A DNA stretch of 64,000 nt from Euzebyella marina. GTDB lineage: Bacteria; Bacteroidota; Bacteroidia; Flavobacteriales; Flavobacteriaceae. The notes beneath the pieces were generated by a model. That model ran no database searches. It was not told the DNA's origin and saw only the letters and a list, made by a program, of their open reading frames with translations. Location: positions 1,550,001 to 1,614,000 of the forward strand of contig NZ_JACYFK010000001.1 of assembly GCF_014855515.1 (NCBI RefSeq), written 5' to 3'. Both the position numbers and the translations under genes were made by a program. The number at the start of each line of letters is the position of its first letter. Position 1 is the first letter of the stretch. This document shows positions 15,596 to 23,341 of the stretch, piece after piece.

Positions 15596-17269
15596 ATGTT
15601 TAGCCTTGGGCTAGATTTTGGATCTGATTCGGTCCGCGCCCTTCTTGTGAACACAGAAACGGGAGAAGAGGTAGCAACCTCGGTACATTACTATAAAAGA
15701 TGGAAAGAAGGCAAGTACTGCAATGCCTCTACCAACCAATTTCGCCAACATCCTTTAGATTATATCGAGGGCATTGAGTCCACTGTTCGACAAATTGTAG
15801 CTGAGGTGGGGGAAGAAGTTTCCAAAAGTATTGTTGGAATAGGGATTGACACAACTGGATCTACTCCTGTGGCGGTGAACGAGCAAGGAATCCCCTTGGC
15901 TTTAACGGAAGGATTTGAGGAAAACCCGAATGCCATGTTTGTACTATGGAAAGACCATACAGCCATTCAAGAGGCTGCAGAAATTAATGAACTTTGCAAA
16001 AAATGGGAGATAGATTATTCTAAATATGAAGGTGGAATTTACTCTTCAGAATGGTTTTGGTCTAAAATTTTACATGTTTCCCGTATAGATGAGTCCGTAT
16101 TGGATGCAGCCTATTCATGGGTAGAGCATTGCGATTGGGTGCCTTTCTTGTTAACGGGTGGTACTGACGTCAAAGGAATGAAACGCAGCAGATGTGCTGC
16201 GGGACACAAAGCTCTATGGCATGAAGAGTTTGGCGGACTCCCGTCCAATGAGTTTTTTGCGTCTTTGGACCCCATTTTAGATGGGTTGCGCGACCAAATG
16301 TTCACTAAGACCTATACTTCCGATGTATCGGCAGGTACTTTAAGTGCCAATTGGGCCGAACGTCTGGGTTTATCACCAAATGTTGAAGTAGCTGTTGGCG
16401 CGTTCGATGCCCACATGGGCGCGGTAGGGGCCCAAGCAGAACCTTTCTACTTGGCCAAGATCATGGGTACTTCTACCTGTGATATTTTGGTAGCTCCTAT
16501 GGAAGGTGAAGAGAAATTGGTCAAGGGTATTTGCGGGCAGGTAGATGGTTCGGTCATTCCGGGAATGTTAGGGTTAGAGGCTGGCCAATCCGCTTTTGGC
16601 GATATCTATGCCTGGTTTGAAAAATTATTGGCTTGGCCCATTAAAGAATTGATCGGAGGTTCAAGCTTGATAGATGAAAAAACCAAGAGCAAGCTAGTTT
16701 CAGAGGCTGTGGAAAAAATTCTTCCAGAACTCAGTAAAGCCGCCGAAAAAGAACCCATTGGGGCTTCGGGCGAACTGGCACTGGATTGGATGAACGGCAG
16801 AAGAACCCCTGATGCCAACCAAAATTTAAAAGGCGTCATTGCGGGGATCAACTTGGGGAGCACCTCTCCTAAGATTTTTAGGGCATTGGTAGAAGCTTCC
16901 TGTTTTGGAGCCAAAAAAATTGTAGACCGATTTTTATCCGAAGGTATTCCTATCAAAGGGGTGGTCGCTTTAGGCGGTGTAGCAAAAAAGTCGCCCTTTA
17001 TCATGCAGATGATGGCCAATGTACTTAACATGCCTATTAAAGTGGTTCAATCGGAGCAAGCATGTGCACTTGGGGCTGCCATTTTCGGTGCCGTAGCAGG
17101 AAAGGTTTATAAAACGGTTCCACAGGCTATGCAGAAAATGGGAAGCGATTTTGAAACGGTGTATCATCCAGAAGCTGCGAAAGTTACAGCCTACGAAGAA
17201 GTATATCAAAAGTACAATGCCTTGGCCGAAGTAATGGAGCCTCACATCATGAAACAAGCTGTAAAATGA
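15596..17269 (+). CDS. araB: Ribulokinase
   Basis: Phosphorylates L-ribulose to L-ribulose-5-phosphate, the second step of arabinose use. The 557-residue FGGY-family kinase has the N-terminal phosphate-1 motif LGLDFGSDSVRALLV (residues 3-17), the substrate loop YKRWKEGKYCNASTNQFRQH and the catalytic region AVGAFDAHMGAVGAQ. The C-terminal ATP-binding GVVALGGVAKKSPFIMQMMAN and EQACALGAAIFGAVAG follow. The 78-base gap from the regulator contains no obvious terminator. Its stop overlaps the araD start by four bases. Confidence 0.97.
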   Translation: MFSLGLDFGSDSVRALLVNTETGEEVATSVHYYKRWKEGKYCNASTNQFRQHPLDYIEGIESTVRQIVAEVGEEVSKSIVGIGIDTTGSTPVAVNEQGIPLALTEGFEENPNAMFVLWKDHTAIQEAAEINELCKKWEIDYSKYEGGIYSSEWFWSKILHVSRIDESVLDAAYSWVEHCDWVPFLLTGGTDVKGMKRSRCAAGHKALWHEEFGGLPSNEFFASLDPILDGLRDQMFTKTYTSDVSAGTLSANWAERLGLSPNVEVAVGAFDAHMGAVGAQAEPFYLAKIMGTSTCDILVAPMEGEEKLVKGICGQVDGSVIPGMLGLEAGQSAFGDIYAWFEKLLAWPIKELIGGSSLIDEKTKSKLVSEAVEKILPELSKAAEKEPIGASGELALDWMNGRRTPDANQNLKGVIAGINLGSTSPKIFRALVEASCFGAKKIVDRFLSEGIPIKGVVALGGVAKKSPFIMQMMANVLNMPIKVVQSEQACALGAAIFGAVAGKVYKTVPQAMQKMGSDFETVYHPEAAKVTAYEEVYQKYNALAEVMEPHIMKQAVK

Positions 17270-17967
17270 GCGCATATAAAACTTTAAAAGAGGAAACTTA
17301 CGAAGCCAATATGAGATTGCCAGAGCTTGGTTTGGTGTTGTTCACTTTTGGCAATGCCAGCGCGGTGGATAGAAATAAGGGCGTTTTTGCCATCAAACCG
17401 AGCGGAGTGCCATATGCCGACTTAAAAGTTGAAGATATTGTAATCTGCGATTTTGATGCCAATGTAGTGGAAGGTAGTATGAGACCATCATCCGACACCA
17501 AGACACATGCGGTACTTTATAAAGAATGGAACGAGATTGGCGGTGTGGTGCATACGCACTCCACTTACGCAACGGCTTGGGCCCAAGCACTTAAAGATAT
17601 TCCCATTTTTGGTACCACTCATGCTGATCATTTGACATCAGACATACCTTGTGCGCCTCCTATGAAAGACGATTATATTCAAGGAGATTATGAGCATATG
17701 ACAGGGTATCAAATAATAGATTGCCTAAAAGAACGCGGTTTTGACCATAATGAGGTTGAAATGATCTTGGTAGGTAATCATGCCCCATTTACTTGGGGAA
17801 AGACCGCTCACAAGGCAGTTTACAACAGTGCGGTTTGTGAAGAGGTGGCCAAAATGGCCCACCTAACTTTGCAGATCAACCCAAATGCAAAACAACTTAA
17901 AGAGGCTCTTAAAAAGAAGCATTTTGAACGTAAACATGGGGGCAACTCCTATTACGGTCAAGAATAA
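17266..17967 (+). CDS. araD: L-ribulose-5-phosphate 4-epimerase
   Basis: Converts L-ribulose-5-P to D-xylulose-5-P, feeding the pentose phosphate pathway. It is a 233-residue class II aldolase-fold protein. Zinc ligands appear in VVHTHSTYATAWAQ (two His) and in the later NHAPFTWG (His). The catalytic acid region FGTTHADHL and the substrate-binding FTFGNASAVDR and KPSGVPY are present. Start codon ATG overlaps the araB stop (ATGA), so the two enzymes are translationally coupled. Confidence 0.97.
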   Translation: MSAYKTLKEETYEANMRLPELGLVLFTFGNASAVDRNKGVFAIKPSGVPYADLKVEDIVICDFDANVVEGSMRPSSDTKTHAVLYKEWNEIGGVVHTHSTYATAWAQALKDIPIFGTTHADHLTSDIPCAPPMKDDYIQGDYEHMTGYQIIDCLKERGFDHNEVEMILVGNHAPFTWGKTAHKAVYNSAVCEEVAKMAHLTLQINPNAKQLKEALKKKHFERKHGGNSYYGQE

Positions 17968-17998
17968 GAACCTTTTCTCAATCAACTAAAACAATATT

Positions 17999-19624
17999 AT
18001 GAAAGGATTGGATACGCTTGACTGGGTGGTAATCGCCCTCTATTTTCTGGTACTTTTAGGAGTGGCATGGTGGGTCATCATGCAAAAACAAAAAAATACG
18101 GAGGATTACTTTCTCGCCGGCAGAAACATTGGCTGGTTCGTGGTGGGTGCTTCCATATTTGCTTCCAACATTGGCTCTGAGCATGTAGTAGGTCTCGCCG
18201 GAAACGGGGCAGGAGACAAAATGCCGTTACTTATTTATGAACTGCATGCTTGGCTCGTTCTTATGCTGGGTTGGGTCTTTTTACCGTTTTACGCGCGTAG
18301 TGGGGTGTTTACAATGCCAGAATTTTTGGAAAGAAGGTTTGATGCCCGCTCTCGGTGGGTATTGTCCATCGTTTCATTGATTGCCTATATATTGACAAAG
18401 GTGTCGGTAACCATCTATGCCGGTGGGGTGGTCGTTTCGGCGCTGTTAGGAATCCCTTTTTGGATTGGGGCCGTAGCAACGGTGGTTCTCACGGGACTTT
18501 ACACGGTTTTGGGCGGAATGCGTGCCGTAGTATATACGGAAACTATTCAGGCCATTGTTTTGGTCATTGGAGCCGGGATTCTTACCTATTTAGGATTGGA
18601 TGCCGTAGGCGGATGGGGCGAACTCAAAGAAACCGTAGGTGCCGATTATTTCAATATGTGGCGACCTAATTCTGACCCAGATTATCCGTGGATGCCATTG
18701 TTCATTACCAGTACCGTAGTGGGTATTTGGTATTGGTGTACCGATCAGGTTATTGTGCAGCGCGTGCTCACCGCTAAAAACATCAAGGAAGGTAGAAGGG
18801 GAAGTATCTTTGGAGCGTTACTTAAATTAATGCCGGTATTTCTATTCTTAATTCCCGGTGTTGTTGCTTTGGGATTAAAAATGCAAGGAAAATTGGATTG
18901 GGACAGTCCGGATGAGGCCTTTCCGGTGTTGATGAGTAACTTGATGCCTTCCGGATTGCGAGGTTTGGTCGCTGCGGGACTTTTAGCGGCCTTGATGAGC
19001 TCTTTGGCTTCGGTCTTTAATTCGTGTTCCACTCTTTTTACCTTGGATATCTATAAAAAGCTAAAACCTGAAAAGCCCGAAGAAGAATTGGTGAAAACAG
19101 GCCGAATCGCCACATTCTTTGTGGTTGGTTTGGGTCTTCTTTGGATTCCTATCATCACCACGCTATCCGACGGATTATACGAATACCTGCAAAATGTGCA
19201 AGCCTACATTTCGCCCCCGATTGCGGCGGTGTTCCTTTTAGGAATTTTCTATAAGCGAATCAATGCCAATGGCGCCATCGCTACCTTGGTAGGTGGTTTT
19301 CTCATTGGTTTCACCAAATTGACCCTGGAAATTTTAAAGTCAAGTTTTGCCGAAGGCAGTTTTATGTTTCAACTGGCCGATATTAATTGGTTGGTGTTTG
19401 GGGCTTACTTTTTCGCCATGTGTATTGCCATAGCGGTTGTAGTAAGTATGTTCTACCCTGCCCCGTCTCAAACCCAACTGGCCGGCTTGACATTTGGTAA
19501 CGTATCCGCAGAACAAAAAGAAGAAGGTAAAGGCAGTTACAATATCTGGGATATAATAACCTCCGTTGCCGTACTCCTTATTGTAGTGTATATAATGATT
19601 TCTTTCAGTACCCTAAGTTTATAA
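17999..19624 (+). CDS. Sodium/solute symporter (SSS family), probable L-arabinose importer
   Basis: A 541-residue inner-membrane protein with about 13-14 hydrophobic helices. The SSS hallmarks are present: TEDYFLAGRNIGWFVVGASI near the N-terminus, SNIGSEHVVGLAGNGA, GGMRAVVYTETIQAIVL in the fifth-helix region, and GLVAAGLLAALMSSLASVFNS, the sodium-site helix. The SGLT-type subfamily transports sugars and inositols with sodium. Its place between araD and araA, 31 and 17 bases away, makes L-arabinose the likely substrate; this is context, not sequence proof. Confidence 0.9.
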   Translation: MKGLDTLDWVVIALYFLVLLGVAWWVIMQKQKNTEDYFLAGRNIGWFVVGASIFASNIGSEHVVGLAGNGAGDKMPLLIYELHAWLVLMLGWVFLPFYARSGVFTMPEFLERRFDARSRWVLSIVSLIAYILTKVSVTIYAGGVVVSALLGIPFWIGAVATVVLTGLYTVLGGMRAVVYTETIQAIVLVIGAGILTYLGLDAVGGWGELKETVGADYFNMWRPNSDPDYPWMPLFITSTVVGIWYWCTDQVIVQRVLTAKNIKEGRRGSIFGALLKLMPVFLFLIPGVVALGLKMQGKLDWDSPDEAFPVLMSNLMPSGLRGLVAAGLLAALMSSLASVFNSCSTLFTLDIYKKLKPEKPEEELVKTGRIATFFVVGLGLLWIPIITTLSDGLYEYLQNVQAYISPPIAAVFLLGIFYKRINANGAIATLVGGFLIGFTKLTLEILKSSFAEGSFMFQLADINWLVFGAYFFAMCIAIAVVVSMFYPAPSQTQLAGLTFGNVSAEQKEEGKGSYNIWDIITSVAVLLIVVYIMISFSTLSL

Positions 19625-19641
19625 AGAAGAAAAAGTAGATA

Positions 19642-21147
19642 ATGATCAATATTTCCCATTACGAGGTTTGGTTGATAACCGGAAGCCAGCATCTTTACGG
19701 CCCTGAAACTCTAGAACAGGTTACAAAACACTCTCAAGAGATTGCCCAATTTTTAAATGCAGAAAAGACCATTCCGGTAAAGGTACTTCATAAACCTACC
19801 GTAAAAACGCCGGATGAAATATACAGGCTTTGTATGGAAGCCAACAACACCGAGAATTGTGTTGGTTTGGTCACTTGGATGCATACCTTTTCCCCTGCAA
19901 AAATGTGGATTGCCGGTTTAAAAGCCTTACAAAAACCATTTCTTCATTTGCACACCCAGTTCAATAGGGATATTCCTTGGGATACGATTGATATGGATTT
20001 CATGAACTTGAATCAGTCCGCACATGGCGGGCGTGAGTTCGGTTTTATGGCCTCGCGTATGCGAATGAATAGGAAAGTGGTCGTAGGCCATTGGCAAGAT
20101 GAATCCGTGATTGAGAAAGTTGCCAACTGGTGCAGGGTCACCTGTGCCGTAGCCGATTCCAAAAAAATGAAGGTAGCCCGTTTTGGAGACAATATGCGGC
20201 AAGTGGCCGTTACTGATGGCAACAAAGTGTCCGCCCAAATAAAATTTGGGTACGAGGTAAATGGTTATGGTGTAGGGGATTTGGTGAAGTTCATTAATGC
20301 CATCTCCGAGAAACAAATGGAAACCTTGGTTCAGGAGTATGAAGAAACTTACCAATTGGTGAAAGCATTAAAATCCGATGGAAACATGCGTACATCTTTG
20401 TTGGATGCCGCCAAAATTGAACTGGGAATGCGCGCTTTTTTAGAAGATGGAGGTTACACAGCCTTTACCGATACCTTTGAAGATTTGCACGGCATGAAAC
20501 AGCTTCCCGGCATTGCCACCCAAAGATTGATGGCCAGTGGTTACGGTTTCGGTGGGGAAGGAGATTGGAAAACAGCTGCCCTTGTGAGAACCATGAAGGT
20601 CATGGGCACCGGGCTAGAAGGCGGAAACAGTTTTATGGAAGACTATACCTATCACTTCCATCCGTCAAAATCAAGTTGTCTGGGCTCCCATATGCTCGAA
20701 ATTTGTCCGACGATTGCTGATGGCAATGTACGTTGCGAAGTACACCCCTTAGGCATTGGCGGAAAGGAAGACCCAGTACGTTTGGTTTTCAATTCCGGTG
20801 CAGGAAAGGCATTGAACGCTTCCATTGTTGATATGGGCAACCGTTTTAGAATGTTGGTGAACAAAGTAGAGGCTTTGGAAATTGAACACGATATGCCAAA
20901 ACTTCCCGTCGCCAGAGTGCTATGGGACCCGAAACCAGATTTGCAGACCGCCGCAGCGGCGTGGATTTATGGAGGTGGTGCACACCATACCTGTTACAGC
21001 CAAAATATTTCAGCTGAATCCCTAGAAGATTTTGCTGAAATCATGGATATTGAATTTTTGTTGATTGACGAAAAGACAGACTTATATCGCTTTAAGCAAG
21101 AATTACGCTGGAACGATGCCGCCTATGTTTTGAATAAGAGCTTATAA
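19642..21147 (+). CDS. araA: L-arabinose isomerase
   Basis: Interconverts L-arabinose and L-ribulose, the first catabolic step. The 501-residue length is standard. The N-terminus [21 protein letters not shown] is diagnostic. Other signatures are [26 protein letters not shown] and the catalytic glutamate/metal region [18 protein letters not shown] with the following [17 protein letters not shown]. It is the last gene of the operon and converges with the secreted protein at 21152, with only four bases between their stops. Confidence 0.98.
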   Translation: MINISHYEVWLITGSQHLYGPETLEQVTKHSQEIAQFLNAEKTIPVKVLHKPTVKTPDEIYRLCMEANNTENCVGLVTWMHTFSPAKMWIAGLKALQKPFLHLHTQFNRDIPWDTIDMDFMNLNQSAHGGREFGFMASRMRMNRKVVVGHWQDESVIEKVANWCRVTCAVADSKKMKVARFGDNMRQVAVTDGNKVSAQIKFGYEVNGYGVGDLVKFINAISEKQMETLVQEYEETYQLVKALKSDGNMRTSLLDAAKIELGMRAFLEDGGYTAFTDTFEDLHGMKQLPGIATQRLMASGYGFGGEGDWKTAALVRTMKVMGTGLEGGNSFMEDYTYHFHPSKSSCLGSHMLEICPTIADGNVRCEVHPLGIGGKEDPVRLVFNSGAGKALNASIVDMGNRFRMLVNKVEALEIEHDMPKLPVARVLWDPKPDLQTAAAAWIYGGGAHHTCYSQNISAESLEDFAEIMDIEFLLIDEKTDLYRFKQELRWNDAAYVLNKSL

Positions 21148-21151
21148 TAGC

Positions 21152-22066
21152 TTAAGGCTTCACACTAATTTGAACGGCTTCACAGCTTTTTAAATCGGAA
21201 TTAAGAATAATTTTTTCCGAAGTACTGCCATCCGTAATCTCAATGGATACTGTGTTGGGGGGCGATTTTCCTAAGTTATGGGCGTAAAGAAATAGGTCGT
21301 TGGGTTTGCCTTTTTCTAATTTACAGGTCACCCTTTTTCTTTGGTATGTAAGAAGATGTTTGGCTATAACTGTTTTTCCGTTGAGGTAGATAGAGACAAT
21401 ATCGTCGTCTTGTCTACCATGGTCCCAAATATCAATAGTGATATCTTCTTTGTCAAAGGCAACTTCTTTTACGTAGGTGATATTACGGCCATCAAACTGG
21501 TTGACCGGTTCCACAACCTTAGTGGATGATGGTGTAGGTTTTTGTCGATTTTTCTCCTCGTAGGCCTTCTTTCTCGCATCTGAAATAGGGTTTTTAATAG
21601 AAAAATAAGGAGTGGCAAACTTGGCTATTTGATATTTGTTATCAGGAAAAAGCTCAATACCTACCACTTGATAAGCATCACCGGTACTAATATTCTTGGC
21701 CAGAATAATATCGGAAACACTGAAGGAATTTTTAAAAGTACCCAGTTCTTGAACCACCATATCGTTTAATGCTAAAAAGAACCTAATAGATTTCTCGGAG
21801 CCGATGTTTATGGTAGACCATTCCAACTTTGCCGGTTGGGTTATATCCCAAACTGTAGACGAGTTGGGGTAGCTAATATCTATTTTGGTCTTTTTATTAG
21901 TAGAATCATTGGGTATTTCCTGCAGTTGCGAAAAAGGCATAGAATTAACCTCTGCCATGCCTTTGGCATAAGAACTTGTCCAAAGGCATAGAAGCCCTAT
22001 GAACAGAAAAATGTATTTCGCTTTAAAAAACGACACTCCAAAAATTTTTGCCCCACGTTTACCCAT
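21152..22066 (-). CDS. Secreted two-domain beta-rich protein of unknown function
   Basis: A 304-residue protein whose start is followed by a basic stretch and a hydrophobic signal or anchor (YIFLFIGLLCLWTSSYAKG, about residues 17-36). The middle (about 60-150) resembles the Ser-Thr-rich/Kre9-like beta-sandwich: ISYPNSSTVWDITQPAKLEW, then FSVSDIILAKNISTGDAYQV. The C-terminal domain (about 205-304) has DITIDIWDHGRQDDDIVSIYLNG and FLYAHNLGKSPPNTVSIEI, a pattern I have seen in secreted proteins of Bacteroidota and planctomycetes but cannot name. It lies 76 bases after the FG-GAP gene on the same strand and may be the last gene of that unit. Confidence 0.65.
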   Translation of the reverse strand: MGKRGAKIFGVSFFKAKYIFLFIGLLCLWTSSYAKGMAEVNSMPFSQLQEIPNDSTNKKTKIDISYPNSSTVWDITQPAKLEWSTINIGSEKSIRFFLALNDMVVQELGTFKNSFSVSDIILAKNISTGDAYQVVGIELFPDNKYQIAKFATPYFSIKNPISDARKKAYEEKNRQKPTPSSTKVVEPVNQFDGRNITYVKEVAFDKEDITIDIWDHGRQDDDIVSIYLNGKTVIAKHLLTYQRKRVTCKLEKGKPNDLFLYAHNLGKSPPNTVSIEITDGSTSEKIILNSDLKSCEAVQISVKP

Positions 22067-22142
22067 TTTTAATTGGGAAACATGACTGTAGTACTTGATA
22101 TAACGCAGATTAGCTTTAAATGTTGGGTGTACGGGTCAAAAA

Positions 22143-23333
22143 TTACTTGCTCTTCTTATCGCCTAACTTATTCTCGAAAAGAAAAACACCATTTTTGTTG
22201 GCGATAACAATATCCGGCTTTCCATTTTTATCCATATCGGCAATGGCAATATTGAGTCCGGCACCCGAATTAGAATCGATGATGTGCTCTTTGAAATGGG
22301 GAGCTTTTTCCGGAGTGAATTCAATCCAAAAGAGAAAAGGCGTATCGGCATCTCCGGCATCATTGCCATTATGAGCCAAAAACCTTTTGCCCGTAACCCA
22401 ATCCTCGATGCCGTTGCCATCTAGGTCAACCATTATGGAAGAATGCGTTTGGGCCGTTGTATTGGTAATCAGATTGGTCGTAAAACTGCCAGATTTGTCT
22501 TGTTGGTGCCACCAAACCCCTAATTTATGGGCGGAAGCGCTTAGCACATCGTTCAGGCCATCCTCATTCACATCAAACACATACATGTGGGAACAGGGTT
22601 CCCCCAAATTGGCTTTATGAAACTCCCAATTTCCTGATTTTAAATCTGCGGTTCCCTTGAACCATCCATCAGTAACCAATACATCTTTGAAGCCATCACC
22701 ATCTACATCCCCATAACCAATACCGTGTGAATATTGTTCGGTGCCCGAAACATTTTCTTTAGTGAGCGGGTAACGCTTCCATTCGGTCTCGCCCTTGGTT
22801 TTTGGAGCTTGAAGCCAAACAATTTGTTTTTTATCCACATCGCCACATAGAATATCTAAGCGGCCGTCGCCATCAATATCGACAAAACCAGGAGATTCAT
22901 TCGAAATGCCTGTAGAATCGGCAATGATATGTTTCGGCCACTGGCCTTCTTTATTTTTAGGGTTTTCGAACCAAAAGCCCGCTTTTCCGGGGTAATCAAC
23001 GATGACCACATCGTCCCAACCATCTAAATTTACATCCATTCCCAAGTTCAGGAACGACTCGCTATACTCTTTGTACGGGTCATAACTTCTGGAAGGTGCC
23101 ATCTCATGACGTTCCCAATTGGGTGCTTCGAACCAGTAGTAACCGGCCACAATGTCAAGTCTACCATCATTGTTCAAATCGGCGGTAGCCACCCCTTCTG
23201 AAATAAAATCTTTCGTAATGGTTGTTTTTACAAATCCGCTTTCGACTTTCTGCGCATGAAAATGGCATGTGGCGAAGAAAATCAAACCGTATAATGCCGT
23301 TTTAGTAAAAGGTTTGAAAGATAGTTGGGCCAT
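22143..23333 (-). CDS. Secreted FG-GAP/VCBS repeat protein
   Basis: A 396-residue exported protein (signal peptide about 1-27, ending CHFHA) built from beta-propeller FG-GAP repeats. Acidic calcium-type loops recur: ADLNNDGRLDIVAG, VDIDGDGRLDILCG, GDVDGDGFKDVLVTDG, DVNEDGLNDVLSA, VDLDGNGIEDWVTG and ADMDKNGKPDIVIANKNG. This suits a seven-bladed propeller that binds calcium and perhaps a saccharide. Eight bases separate its start from the upstream dehydrogenase stop, so the genes are co-transcribed. Similar propellers sit next to DUF1080 proteins in other sugar-oxidation clusters, but its own role is unknown. Confidence 0.85.
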   Translation of the reverse strand: MAQLSFKPFTKTALYGLIFFATCHFHAQKVESGFVKTTITKDFISEGVATADLNNDGRLDIVAGYYWFEAPNWERHEMAPSRSYDPYKEYSESFLNLGMDVNLDGWDDVVIVDYPGKAGFWFENPKNKEGQWPKHIIADSTGISNESPGFVDIDGDGRLDILCGDVDKKQIVWLQAPKTKGETEWKRYPLTKENVSGTEQYSHGIGYGDVDGDGFKDVLVTDGWFKGTADLKSGNWEFHKANLGEPCSHMYVFDVNEDGLNDVLSASAHKLGVWWHQQDKSGSFTTNLITNTTAQTHSSIMVDLDGNGIEDWVTGKRFLAHNGNDAGDADTPFLFWIEFTPEKAPHFKEHIIDSNSGAGLNIAIADMDKNGKPDIVIANKNGVFLFENKLGDKKSK

Positions 23334-23341
23334 GAAATGGT

